Positions 9,343-17,687 of a DNA stretch of 64,000 bases are shown here, piece by piece. Position 1 is the first letter of the stretch. Each line of letters starts with the position of its first letter. The notes beneath the pieces are model-generated. The model did no database searches and was not told the origin of the DNA. It was given only the letters and a program-made list of their open reading frames with translations. A program made the translations under genes and the position numbers. The stretch is from Arhodomonas sp051195215 (lineage in GTDB: Bacteria; Pseudomonadota; Gammaproteobacteria; Nitrococcales; Nitrococcaceae): contig NZ_JBNAZM010000003.1 in NCBI RefSeq assembly GCF_051195215.1, positions 62,001-126,000 on the forward strand, read 5' to 3'.

Positions 9343-10697
9343 CGCCCACCTCCCGCGACCGGCTGATACGCTTCCAGCCCCAGATCCAGACCGCGCCGGC
9401 GCAGGTGCTCGTGGAACCCGGGAACGATCCCCGTGGCCGTGAACTGTCCGACCACGTTGCCCGACTCATCGAGCCCGCGCCGGTCGAAGCGGAAGATCTC
9501 CGACATGGTGATCATTTCTTCTTCCAGGCCGTTGATCTCCTGGACGCTGACCAGCCGGCGGCGGCCGTCCTCCTGGCGTTCGACCTGCAACACCACGTCG
9601 ATGGCCGAGGCGACCTGCGCCCGTAGCGGGCGCTGGGGCAGATTCACGCCGCTCATCGCCACCATGCTCTCGATGCGGGTTAGCGCGTCCCGGGGCATGT
9701 TGGCGTGAATGGTGGTGAGCGAGCCGTCGTGGCCGGTGTTCATGGCCTGGAGCATGTCCAGCGCCTCGGCACCACGCACCTCGCCGACGATGATCCGGTC
9801 CGGGCGCATGCGCAGACTGTTGCGCACCAGATCCCGGGCGCCGACCTCGCCGCGACCCTCGATGTTGGGTGGACGGGTCTCCAGGCGCACCACGTGAGGC
9901 TGCTGGAGCTGGAGCTCGGCGGAGTCCTCGATGGTGACGATGCGCTCGCTGTGCGGAATGAAGCCGGAGAGCACGTTGAGCATGGTGGTCTTGCCGGCGC
10001 CTGTGCCGCCGGAGACGAGCACGTTCAACCGCGCCCGCACCACTGCGTGCAGGACGTCGGCAACGGAGCGGGTGATAGTGCCGAGCTCGACGAGGTTGTC
10101 CACGGTGAGCCGGTCGACCGCGAAGCGCCGGATCGCCAGCATGGCGCCGTCGATGGCCAGCGGCGGAATCACCGCGTTGACGCGCGAGCCGTCGGACAGC
10201 CTGGCGTCCACCATGGGCGAGGACTCGTCGATGCGTCGGCCCACGCCGGAGACGATGCGGTCGATGATCGTGCGCAGGTGGCGCTCGCTGTCGAAGCGCA
10301 CGTCCGTGAGCTCGAGCTTGCCGTTGCGCTCCACGTAAACCGTCGACGGGCCATTGACGAGAATGTCCGAGACACCCGGATCGGCGAGCAGCGGCTCCAG
10401 CGGCCCGAGGCCGAGAATCTCGTCCTGCAGCTCCTTGACGATGCGCTGGCGCACGCTGGCGTTGAACGGCAGCGCCTCCTCGGCCATCAGCGACTCACTG
10501 GCACGCTGAATCTGGGCACGCGCCTCGCGCTCGCTGAGGCTGCCGATGAGCGCCAGGTCCAGGACCTTGACCAGGTGCTGGAACACGCGCTGCTTGTAGT
10601 CCTGCTCCGTGAGCGTCAGGTGGCCGTTACCGTTACGGCGCCCGTGAGCCCCGCGCTCGTCGCCGGTGGCCTCCGAGAATGATGCTTTGAATTCCAT
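9339..10697 (-). CDS. cpaF: Tad pilus assembly ATPase CpaF/TadA
   Basis: This is a 452-residue secretion ATPase of the VirB11/GspE superfamily. The Walker A motif is SGGTGAGKTTMLN; the Asp box region is IEDSAELQLQQPHVVRLETR; the Walker B/His box regions are PDRIIVGEVRGAEALDMLQA and GHDGSLTTIHAN. It is the cytoplasmic motor for Flp pilus assembly. I chose the ATG at 10697 because the GGGGGAGGG ribosome binding site sits about 8 nt upstream of it; a GTG at 10706 would leave almost no spacing. The N-terminal 30 residues are low-complexity. Confidence 0.95.
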   Translation of the reverse strand: MEFKASFSEATGDERGAHGRRNGNGHLTLTEQDYKQRVFQHLVKVLDLALIGSLSEREARAQIQRASESLMAEEALPFNASVRQRIVKELQDEILGLGPLEPLLADPGVSDILVNGPSTVYVERNGKLELTDVRFDSERHLRTIIDRIVSGVGRRIDESSPMVDARLSDGSRVNAVIPPLAIDGAMLAIRRFAVDRLTVDNLVELGTITRSVADVLHAVVRARLNVLVSGGTGAGKTTMLNVLSGFIPHSERIVTIEDSAELQLQQPHVVRLETRPPNIEGRGEVGARDLVRNSLRMRPDRIIVGEVRGAEALDMLQAMNTGHDGSLTTIHANMPRDALTRIESMVAMSGVNLPQRPLRAQVASAIDVVLQVERQEDGRRRLVSVQEINGLEEEMITMSEIFRFDRRGLDESGNVVGQFTATGIVPGFHEHLRRRGLDLGLEAYQPVAGGGR

Positions 10698-10721
10698 GGT
10701 CGTCACCCTCCCCCGAGTGGC

Positions 10722-11909
10722 TTAGCCGCGGGCCCACGGCCACAGGCGCCGGAGTCCGCTGTGCGTGTGCGCCGGCACCGGCTCGCGGCCGAGCGTCGTC
10801 GACAATCGTCTGAGATCCCGCGTGAGCGCGGCGCGCCGGGCGGTGTCCGCCAGTGGGCTGCCGAGATTGATGCTCTCGGTCACGCGCCGGAAATCGTTGG
10901 CCAGGGTGGTGACCTCCAGGGATGGCAACGCCTCGCGTACCTCCCGCAGGCCCACGACGTTGTGCTTGTCGAAGCGGTTGACCACGATGCGTATACGCGA
11001 GGCGGGGACGCTGAGCTCCTGCTCGAGAATCGAGACCATCCGCTTGGCATCGCGCAGGTGGGTCACGCTCTGCTCGAGCACGATCAGGATGCGGTCGGCG
11101 CGGTCGAGCACGCTGGCCGTCGCCCCTGCGATCCACCGCGGCAGGTCCACGACCACTTCGTCATAGGCGGCGCCCAGCACCGCCAGCAGCCGCTCCACCC
11201 GCTCGTCGAGGACGTCGCCGGGCATCATCAGGTCATCCGGTGCCGATGCAAGCAGATCCAGGCCGCTTTCATGAGACTGGACGTAGCCTTCCAGCGCCAG
11301 GGTATCGAGGGTGTCCACCACCTCGAGCGCGCGTACCAGCTCGTTGCGCGGCTCGAGATTGAAATACACCGGCAGGGTGCCGAACTGCACGTCCAGGTCC
11401 ACCAGCACCACGCGGCGTTCCAACGGATCCACGAGAAGGCGAGCGAGGTTGGACGCCACCATGCTGGCACCGGCTCCGCCCTTGGCGTTGATCACCGCGG
11501 TCAGACGCCCCTGCTGATCGGCACTCGCTGCCTGACGCTCGTCCACCAGCGCCGAGATCACCCGGTTCAGGTCATTGGCGGTTACCGGCAGCGCCAGGAA
11601 ATCCCGTGCGCCCGCCCGCATGGCCATTCGCATCATGGCCATGTTGTCCGGCGGCCCGACCACCAGCAGCGGTGGCCGCGCACTGGCCGGTCGCTCCATG
11701 TACGCCCCGAGCTCCGCTTCCCAGTTGCTGCTGGCGATGTAGACGAGCGCATCGGGCAGCTCGGCTCGCTCACGCAGCGGATCGGCATGGCCGTTGAGGA
11801 GGTGCCGCACGAGGAGCGCTACGCCGGAATTACACCGCAGCAGCGACTCCAGATGCGCAAGCTCCTCGGGGTCACGCCCGGCGAGTAGTACGTTGAGTCG
11901 ATAGCGCAT
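10722..11909 (-). CDS. cpaE: Tad pilus localisation protein CpaE/TadZ (ParA/MinD-like)
   Basis: This is a 395-residue protein. The N-terminal 125 residues are a receiver-like domain (LNVLLAGRDPEELAHLESLL), as in CpaE/TadZ. The C-terminal part is a ParA/MinD-type P-loop domain. Its deviant Walker A reads INAKGGAGAS: the first lysine is present and the second is alanine, a substitution also seen in this family. VVLVDLDVQFGTLPVYFNLE is the switch/Walker A' region. TadZ positions the pilus machine at the cell pole. The gene lies 24 bp upstream of cpaF. Confidence 0.9.
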   Translation of the reverse strand: MRYRLNVLLAGRDPEELAHLESLLRCNSGVALLVRHLLNGHADPLRERAELPDALVYIASSNWEAELGAYMERPASARPPLLVVGPPDNMAMMRMAMRAGARDFLALPVTANDLNRVISALVDERQAASADQQGRLTAVINAKGGAGASMVASNLARLLVDPLERRVVLVDLDVQFGTLPVYFNLEPRNELVRALEVVDTLDTLALEGYVQSHESGLDLLASAPDDLMMPGDVLDERVERLLAVLGAAYDEVVVDLPRWIAGATASVLDRADRILIVLEQSVTHLRDAKRMVSILEQELSVPASRIRIVVNRFDKHNVVGLREVREALPSLEVTTLANDFRRVTESINLGSPLADTARRAALTRDLRRLSTTLGREPVPAHTHSGLRRLWPWARG

Positions 11910-11975
11910 GGCTCACACACCCTTCTGTCGCCCAGCGGCCCGCCCCCCATGGGCGGGCCCTTACTCATGTCAGCG

Positions 11976-12203
11976 TCACTGCATCCCGCCGCCGGTCGCC
12001 GAACCCTGGCCGCGGTAGCGTTTCATCGCGCCGGAGGCCTGGTCGCCACGCGTCGGCGGGACGTGATCACCGGGCTGATAGGTCTGGTCTTCGATCATCT
12101 GCCGGACCGAATCGCCGAAGCGGGCGTCGTCGGTCTGTGTGCCCGCACACCCGGCAGCGAGCACCGCCAGGGCCATCACCAGAAAGGAACGGATCGAGCG
12201 CAT
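11976..12203 (-). CDS. small lipoprotein inside the Tad operon
   Basis: This is a 75-residue protein. The N-terminus is a lipoprotein signal, MRSIRSFLVMALAVLAAGC, with lipobox LAAGC. The mature part has FGDSVRQMIEDQTYQPGD and a Gly/Gln-rich tail. The start at 12203 is set by AGGAGA 7 nt upstream. Two further in-frame ATGs upstream overlap cpaC and lack a binding site. It occupies the place where other Tad loci carry CpaD/RcpB-type outer-membrane partners of the secretin, but it is far shorter and I cannot assign it to that family. It may be a secretin-associated lipoprotein. Confidence 0.75.
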   Translation of the reverse strand: MRSIRSFLVMALAVLAAGCAGTQTDDARFGDSVRQMIEDQTYQPGDHVPPTRGDQASGAMKRYRGQGSATGGGMQ

Positions 12204-12219
12204 GGCGTGTCTCCTCATC

Positions 12220-13785
12220 TCACTGACCCAGGTCATGACCGAAGCGGCCATCGGTGCCGCCGTTACCGGCGCCCGTGACCGATGCGGCCTCTGTGGAAAG
12301 CGCACCGGGGCGACGTGCGCTCATCCGCCCGAGGAGGTAGAACTCCAGGTCGGTGGGCTCGACGAAGCCGTCAGTGGGCAGGTGAACGTCCTTCGGATCG
12401 ACCGAGCGCGCCAGGCGTGGCGTGACGAAAATCACCAGCTCGGTCTGGTCCTTGATGAACTCCTGGCTGCGGAAAAGCATGCCGAGAATCGGCACATTGC
12501 CGAGGCCGGGGAACTTGTTGACGTTCTCGCGCAGGTTCTCGTTGATCATGCCGGCGATGGCGATAGTCCGCCCGCTCGCCAGCTCCACCGTTGAAGTGGC
12601 GCTGCGCTTGACCAGCGAAGGCACGAAGAAGTTCTGGGAGACGTCGCTACCGCCGAAGCCCACCGTGAGATTGTTCTGGGGCACCAGCTCGGAGACCTCG
12701 ACGTCGACCTTGAGGTTGATGACCCCCGAATCGAGCACCGTGGGCAGGAAATTCAGCCCCACACCGAATTCCTTGAACTCGATAGTGATACGGTCCTCCC
12801 CCGACGGCACCGGAATCGGGAATTCGCCACCGGCGATGAAGCTTGCCGGCTCACCGGTGAGCGTCGTGAGGTTCGGCTCGGCGAGAATACGTGCCAGACC
12901 GTCCTGGTGGGCGGCGTCGAAAACCGCGTTGAAGAGGAAGTCCCCGCTCAGGTAGCTCGCGAACAGGCCGGCGTCCTCGATGACCCGGCTACCCGGCGCG
13001 AATTCGTCCACGGCCGGGCCGATGGGCGTGCCGTCTCCGAACACCGGTACCCGGGCAGAGCTACCGACACCGTCGGCGAACTCCGCGTCCGGGAAGCGGG
13101 CGCCGCCGTTGACGGCCCCCAGCTTCCACGGCGTCCCGGAGTTGAACGCGTCGAACTGGATGTTCAACCGCTTGACCAGCGTCCGCGAGACTTCGGCCAC
13201 CTTTACGTCCAGCATGACCTGCTGGGCACCGCCCACCTGCATGAGGTTGAGCACCCGTGGGCCGTCGTCGCCGCCGTTGGCGGTGGAGAAGCTCTCCGCC
13301 ACCCGCGCCGCCGCGTCCAGCCGCGTCGCGCTGGAAACCTCTCCACTCAGCACGATAGCCCCGTGAGACGTCCGCACCTGAATGCCCTCGCCGGGCAGCA
13401 GCTCGTGAAGCTTGGCCTTGAGCAGCTCCACGTCCTGATGCACCTGGACGTTGAGCACGCCCTGGACGTTACCGTTGCCGTCCCAGAGCACGACGTTGGT
13501 CGCCCCCGTGGACTTCCCCACGATGTAGAGCTGGCGCGAACGCACGACGAGGATGTCGGCGACGTTCGGGTTACCCACCGAGACGCGCTTGATGGCGCGG
13601 GGGAAAGTGAGCACTTCCGATTTGTTGAGCGCCACTTCCACCGCGACCGTCTCGTCCTCGTAGGCGACCATCCCGGCGCGCCCGGGTACATTCTGCGCTT
13701 CCACTCCGCGGGGCGCCGCCAGCGCAGTGGTTGCGCACGCGGCGACCAGCGCCAGCCCCCATGCCCGTGTCCTTTTCTTGATCAT
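12220..13785 (-). CDS. cpaC: Tad outer-membrane secretin CpaC/RcpA
   Basis: This is a 521-residue protein. It has a signal peptide, then the N-terminal secretin domain PRAIKRVSVGNPNVADILVV, a BON domain (about 150-220, GIQVRTSHGAIVLSGEVSS), and the secretin core with VMLDVKVAEVSRTLVKRL and FIAGGEFPIPVPSGEDRITI, ending in the GLGNVPILGMLFRS/ELVIFVTPRLA block that defines secretins. It forms the outer-membrane pore for the Flp pilus. The ribosome binding site AGGGGTGG precedes the ATG at 13785. The C-terminal tail after the pore motif is Gly-rich. Confidence 0.94.
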   Translation of the reverse strand: MIKKRTRAWGLALVAACATTALAAPRGVEAQNVPGRAGMVAYEDETVAVEVALNKSEVLTFPRAIKRVSVGNPNVADILVVRSRQLYIVGKSTGATNVVLWDGNGNVQGVLNVQVHQDVELLKAKLHELLPGEGIQVRTSHGAIVLSGEVSSATRLDAAARVAESFSTANGGDDGPRVLNLMQVGGAQQVMLDVKVAEVSRTLVKRLNIQFDAFNSGTPWKLGAVNGGARFPDAEFADGVGSSARVPVFGDGTPIGPAVDEFAPGSRVIEDAGLFASYLSGDFLFNAVFDAAHQDGLARILAEPNLTTLTGEPASFIAGGEFPIPVPSGEDRITIEFKEFGVGLNFLPTVLDSGVINLKVDVEVSELVPQNNLTVGFGGSDVSQNFFVPSLVKRSATSTVELASGRTIAIAGMINENLRENVNKFPGLGNVPILGMLFRSQEFIKDQTELVIFVTPRLARSVDPKDVHLPTDGFVEPTDLEFYLLGRMSARRPGALSTEAASVTGAGNGGTDGRFGHDLGQ

Positions 13786-13831
13786 GACCCGCCACCCCTA
13801 GTTGTCACATGACGCACCGGCTCCCGGTGCC

Positions 13832-14638
13832 TCAGTCCTTGACCTTGACCGCGCTTACGTCAGTGCCCCGGATCACCGTGATGCTCACGTCCGGGCGCGA
13901 CCGGTAAACCACTTTCTGCACCGGCTTCGGTGCCGGCTTCGCTTCCGGCTCGGGCGTCTCCATCGACGCCAGTTCCGCCCCGGATTTGTCCAGCGGATTG
14001 CGCAGCGTGAGCTGCACCTTGCCCTCCTGGGTGGCCTTCGCCAGGCGCTCGGCCTGTCGCGGGTTCACCTCGAGGGTCACGGCCCGCACGATCACCGGCC
14101 CGTCCCTCTCCGGTGAAGCGGTCTGATCCACCGCCAGGACCTTGAGATTGGAGAGAATCGTCTTCGAGTCCACCCGGCGGCCACCGTTACGCCGGGTCGC
14201 CACCACGTCCACGCGGTTGCCGGGCAGCAGGAAACCGGCCACGCCCACGACATCGTCGACGCGCACCGTGATCGCACGCTTGCCTTTCTCCAGAACCACC
14301 GCCAGGGCGCTGCCGCTCATGTGCTCGACGATCCGCTTCTCCAGGAGAATCTCCCCGGGGAGGACGGCCTGCGTGGCGACTCGCCCGACCACGTCGTCGA
14401 CCCGCTTGAACGACCCGTCGGGCACGGCGCTCTCGGGCATGTCGATAACCTTGACCTCGGCGGCCTCGACGCTTTCGCCGAAGGGAATCTCGAGCGCGGC
14501 GACCACCACCTGTCCGCTGGTGGCGACAACTTCCTCCGTGCGCATGCGCTCGGCGAGCCAGTTCTTCGCCAGGACGGCCGCCCCCACCGCCATCGCCAGC
14601 GAGATCGTCAGCATGAGAACGAATCGCCCCTTTTTCAT
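13832..14638 (-). CDS. cpaB: Flp pilus assembly protein CpaB/RcpC
   Basis: This is a 268-residue protein. A single N-terminal membrane anchor (FVLMLTISLAMAVGAAVLAK) is followed by an SAF-type domain (VVVAALEIPFGESVEAAEVK) and the RcpC/CpaB domain with VDDVVGVAGFLLPGNRVDVV, a close family signature. It is periplasmic and works with the CpaC secretin. The start has a perfect GGAGGT ribosome binding site. A proline/lysine-rich linker lies near residues 235-247. The following gene in transcription order is the secretin, as in most Tad loci. Confidence 0.92.
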   Translation of the reverse strand: MKKGRFVLMLTISLAMAVGAAVLAKNWLAERMRTEEVVATSGQVVVAALEIPFGESVEAAEVKVIDMPESAVPDGSFKRVDDVVGRVATQAVLPGEILLEKRIVEHMSGSALAVVLEKGKRAITVRVDDVVGVAGFLLPGNRVDVVATRRNGGRRVDSKTILSNLKVLAVDQTASPERDGPVIVRAVTLEVNPRQAERLAKATQEGKVQLTLRNPLDKSGAELASMETPEPEAKPAPKPVQKVVYRSRPDVSITVIRGTDVSAVKVKD

Positions 14639-14653
14639 GACATACCTCCGGGC

Positions 14654-15979
14654 TCAGTCGAGCCGTACGAAATAGCTGTCCCACGCCCGGTTCAGCGCCT
14701 CCGGCGTGAGCGCCGGTTCGTGCGCGTAGCGGCCGTAGTCGAGCGCCAGATCGATGAGATCGCGTGGATGGCAGGGCAGCAGCGGTACCCCGCGGATGCC
14801 GTGCAACTCGTGGATGACGAAACGCACCAGCGCCGGGTCGTACTCGAGCCCCCGGCGCTCGCACTCCTGCCACCAGATGGCGGTGTACTCACTCGCCTCC
14901 AGCGGATCGAAGCGAATCTTGTAGCCGATGCGCCGGAGAAAGGCCTCGTCGGCGAGCTCCAGCGGGTTCTTGTTGGTGGAGAACACCAGCACCAGATCGA
15001 AGGGCACCTGGAAATGGCGCCCGTCCCGCAGGGTGAGGAAGTCGCGACGCTCTTCGAGCGGGATGATCCAGCGGTTGAACAGCTCCAGCGGCGCCATACG
15101 CTGGCGCCCGAGGTCGTCGATGACGAGAAGGCCATTGGTGGCCTTGAGCTGAATCGGCGCCTGATGCGTGCCGGTGGCCGTGTCGTACTGGATATCCAGC
15201 CTGTCGAGCGTCAGTTCGCCACCGGTGACGAGCACCGGTCGTTCGCATAGCGCATAGCGGGGATCGTGCCCGCGGTCGAGCAGCAGACCGTCCTCGTCAC
15301 AGCGGCCGGCGACCGGCCGGTGGAAGCCCGGATCGAACACGCGAACCGCCTTGTCCCCCGCCAGCACCGCATGAGGGATGAGCACGTGGTCGGCGAATAC
15401 GCGGCTCAACCGGCGGGCGATGAAGCTCTTGCCGGTACCGGGCGCGCCGTAGAAGAACATCGCGCGCCCCGAGTGCATGGCGGGGCCGAGCTGGTCCAGC
15501 AACCCCGGCCGAATGACGGTATCGCCGAACACTTCACGGATGCGCTCGCAGTCGACAGTGATCGCCCCCACCGACTGCAACGCCACCAGGCGCTCGTACT
15601 CCTCCACGGTCACCGGTGCCGGTCCCACGTAACCATCGCGCTCCAGCGCCTCGAGCGCGGACACGCGACCCCGTTCCGTGAGCGCGTAACGCAGTACACC
15701 GGATTCGGCACAACGTCCGCGCACTTCGACGCGCCCCTCATCGCGCAGGAAAGCCAGAATCTCCTCCGACAGGCGGCCGGAGAGTGCAACACGCTCACAG
15801 AGGTCCGCGAGATCCAGCACGCCACTGTGATACAGGTGTTTGACCACCAGGTCGGCGAGATAGAGCTCGCCCACCCCAGTCGATTCGATCGTGTGCGGGC
15901 GCGGCGCGCGCCGGGCCGCCCAACCGGAGTCCCCCGAGCTGTCGGCGGTCGACGAGAGCGCGTTCGTGTCGGTGTTCAT
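14654..15979 (-). CDS. AAA+ ATPase with N-terminal winged-helix-like region, within Tad operon
   Basis: This is a 441-residue protein. The N-terminal 130 residues look like helical/winged-helix modules (LVVKHLYHSGVLDLADLCER; YALTERGR). The C-terminal AAA+ module has Walker A FYGAPGTGKSFIARRL, Walker B LLVIDDLGRQRM, sensor 1 LVFSTNKNP and an arginine-finger region EAFLRRIGYK. It is soluble, with no membrane segment. It lies between cpaA and cpaB and is read the same way. A start at 15979 has GAGAGGGG upstream; an alternative ATG at 16012 overlaps the cpaA stop (ATGA). The motor of Tad systems is CpaF, so this second ATPase is extra. A role in remodelling or regulation is only a guess. Confidence 0.88.
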   Translation of the reverse strand: MNTDTNALSSTADSSGDSGWAARRAPRPHTIESTGVGELYLADLVVKHLYHSGVLDLADLCERVALSGRLSEEILAFLRDEGRVEVRGRCAESGVLRYALTERGRVSALEALERDGYVGPAPVTVEEYERLVALQSVGAITVDCERIREVFGDTVIRPGLLDQLGPAMHSGRAMFFYGAPGTGKSFIARRLSRVFADHVLIPHAVLAGDKAVRVFDPGFHRPVAGRCDEDGLLLDRGHDPRYALCERPVLVTGGELTLDRLDIQYDTATGTHQAPIQLKATNGLLVIDDLGRQRMAPLELFNRWIIPLEERRDFLTLRDGRHFQVPFDLVLVFSTNKNPLELADEAFLRRIGYKIRFDPLEASEYTAIWWQECERRGLEYDPALVRFVIHELHGIRGVPLLPCHPRDLIDLALDYGRYAHEPALTPEALNRAWDSYFVRLD

Positions 15980-16008
15980 GGCCCCTCTCACCGTCTCGAT
16001 GGACGAAT

Positions 16009-16563
16009 TCATCCGGCGAAAAAACCGGGCGAAGCCCCAGCCGTGACCAGCGTTACCCCCACCGCGATGGCCACGGCGAACGGGAACTTCGCCCCCATCA
16101 CCTCTCCCGCCGCCGGCCGCACGTACGCCGCGCGCCCGGTAACCAGGAGGGTTTTCAACATCAGCCCGTAACGCCCCCACGGGCTGCCCCCACCCCCAGC
16201 AAGCTGGCGAACCGCCACCAGAATCAGCGCCGTCAAGGCGCCGGCGACGATCGCCGTCAGCGCCGCGGTGAATGCCCCGGCCGGCCCGAGAAAACCGCCC
16301 GCCGCCGCCATCAGCTTCACGTCTGCGGCGCCGGTGCTTCGAAGAAAAAACCCGGGCAGCAACACCGCTCCCCCCACGGCGACACCAGTCAGAGCGGTGG
16401 ACAGCACGCCACCCGGGTCGGTAAACAGATGCAGCGTGATCGCGACCACCGCGCCGCCCCCCGTCAGCCAGTTCGGCACCCGGCGGGTGCGTACGTCCCA
16501 GATCGCCGCGGTCCAAACCAGGGCGAGCAGGGGCAGGCTGAAGAGAAGGGGTTGAGTGGTCAT
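16009..16563 (-). CDS. cpaA: prepilin peptidase CpaA/TadV
   Basis: This is a 184-residue polytopic membrane aspartyl protease of the A24 family. The two catalytic aspartates are visible in WDVRTRRVPNWL (first loop) and GAADVKLMAAAGGFLG (second). About six membrane segments are present. It lacks the N-terminal methylase domain of PilD, as expected for Tad peptidases. It should cleave the Flp pilin encoded just upstream and the TadE pseudopilin. It follows flp by 73 bp. Confidence 0.94.
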   Translation of the reverse strand: MTTQPLLFSLPLLALVWTAAIWDVRTRRVPNWLTGGGAVVAITLHLFTDPGGVLSTALTGVAVGGAVLLPGFFLRSTGAADVKLMAAAGGFLGPAGAFTAALTAIVAGALTALILVAVRQLAGGGGSPWGRYGLMLKTLLVTGRAAYVRPAAGEVMGAKFPFAVAIAVGVTLVTAGASPGFFAG

Positions 16564-16636
16564 CGCTCGCTAAACCCTTACCTGGGTGAAAGGCGGGCGC
16601 CGGCCGAATACCGGCGCCCTCGTCAGGCGCAGTCGA

Positions 16637-16855
16637 TCAGGAGCCGCTCGTCGTGCCACCACCGGCGTTCGCCGCGGCCTCGCCCGTCTTCGTCTCGATC
16701 GCCTTGAAAACGGTATCCACGTTGCCGCCGATCGCCGCGAACGTAGCGGCAGCGAGCACCACGATGAGCCCGGCGACCAGCGCCCACTCGACCACCTCGG
16801 TGCCCTCGTCCTCGCGCACCAGGCGCGTCAGTTCGTCACGGATCCACTTCGTCAT
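16637..16855 (-). CDS. flp: Flp/Fap-type major pilin
   Basis: This is a 72-residue prepilin. The basic/acidic leader of 18 residues ends in glycine (LVREDEG), followed by TEVVEWALVAGLIVVLAAA, the Flp-type cleavage site and hydrophobic assembly helix. Glutamate +5 is conserved, and tryptophan replaces the usual tyrosine at +6. The C-terminal tail is Gly/Thr/Ser-rich. The ATG at 16855 is set by GGGAGG 8 nt upstream. It is the first gene of the Tad operon, and no second pilin gene is visible. The operon promoter should lie in 16856-17063. Confidence 0.93.
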   Translation of the reverse strand: MTKWIRDELTRLVREDEGTEVVEWALVAGLIVVLAAATFAAIGGNVDTVFKAIETKTGEAAANAGGGTTSGS

Positions 16856-16947
16856 GGCGTCTGCCTCCCAAAGGGTTAGTGCCACCGCAGGCCTCATCCC
16901 GACTTCGGGGCGGCCTGCAAGTGAAGCTTCGTGGGAAGCGGGGACTG

Positions 16948-16985
16948 CTGCTAGGAGTCCCTTGCAGAAGGCTGGAAGGATCTTG
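16948..16985. repeat. 38-bp dispersed repeat, copy 1
   Basis: The segment begins CTGCTAGGAGTCC and ends AAGGATCTTG. It matches 20337-20374 in the same orientation with only 4 differences in 38 bp by eye. It lies in the leader or promoter region of the flp operon. The minus-strand reading (KIL..FC.GLLA) is conserved in both copies, so it could be a remnant of coding sequence from a mobile element. No transposase gene is visible. Confidence 0.6.
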
Positions 16986-17063
16986 CGCGGATGCCGTAAG
17001 CCGTTGGTAAGACGACGGTTTTATCGAAGCGCGAGGAGGTGGGAACAGCGACGAACGGTACGC

Positions 17064-17687
17064 TCAGTCACCGCCCCCAGGGACCGGCGCCCGAAACGCC
17101 GGTACGAGCAAACGCAGATGGCAACCGCCCCACCAAACGACAGGCAGCACGGGAGGGAAAATCAGCGATCCCAACTGATAGCCGAGGGCGACGGCCTCAT
17201 GGGCAAAGGGGGAAAAATCGAGTACTTCAGCCACCCTGGGACCGAGCTGACGACCGAGCACCAGCAGCGCCTCGAAGCTCACGCCCCAGACCTGCACGGC
17301 CAGTACCAGCACCGAACCGCCGAGCACACACAACACGCGCCGCCGCGTCGACACCCCTTCGGCGGCGAGTGTCAGAGCCACGATCAACGGCAGACCGTAA
17401 CCGTACTTGAGCGCATTCACGGAAAACGCAATCTCGTGCGCCCGCTCCGGCGTCTGATTCCGCGCGGGCAGCATGGACGCATCGAAACGGGTGACGATAT
17501 CCACTGCCGCCTTGCCCGACGCCTCGACTCCGGCGACGGCCTGGGGCTGCAGCGCGGTGAGCACCGGCTCCGTCAGCCACGCCACCGGCAGCAGCAACAC
17601 CGGTGCCAACCACGCCCAGGCGACGAAAACGATGACGAGCCACAGCACCGCCCGCAGCAAAAAGGCCCGGGACGCGAGATCAGGCAT
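17064..17687 (-). CDS. exosortase H-associated membrane protein
   Basis: This is a 207-residue protein with an N-terminal membrane helix (AVLWLVIVFVAWAWLAPVLL), a periplasmic loop, two central helices (LPLIVALTLAAEG; VLCVLGGSVLVLAVQVWG) and a C-terminal helix (LIFPPVLPVVWWGG). It starts 8 bp inside the end of the exosortase H gene, so the pair is translationally coupled. Exosortase H genes are regularly followed by a membrane protein of this size and layout. I rely on that context and cannot name a biochemical activity. Confidence 0.75.
   Translation of the reverse strand: MPDLASRAFLLRAVLWLVIVFVAWAWLAPVLLLPVAWLTEPVLTALQPQAVAGVEASGKAAVDIVTRFDASMLPARNQTPERAHEIAFSVNALKYGYGLPLIVALTLAAEGVSTRRRVLCVLGGSVLVLAVQVWGVSFEALLVLGRQLGPRVAEVLDFSPFAHEAVALGYQLGSLIFPPVLPVVWWGGCHLRLLVPAFRAPVPGGGD

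Noticed and set aside
15980..16516. N-terminal extension of the AAA+ ATPase up to 16516
   Set aside because: It overlaps cpaA, whose catalytic aspartates and membrane segments are clear in the other frame.
16860..16885. TGGCAC-containing sigma-54-like promoter upstream of flp
   Set aside because: The TGGCAC is present on the minus strand, but no GC occurs at the required 10-bp distance.
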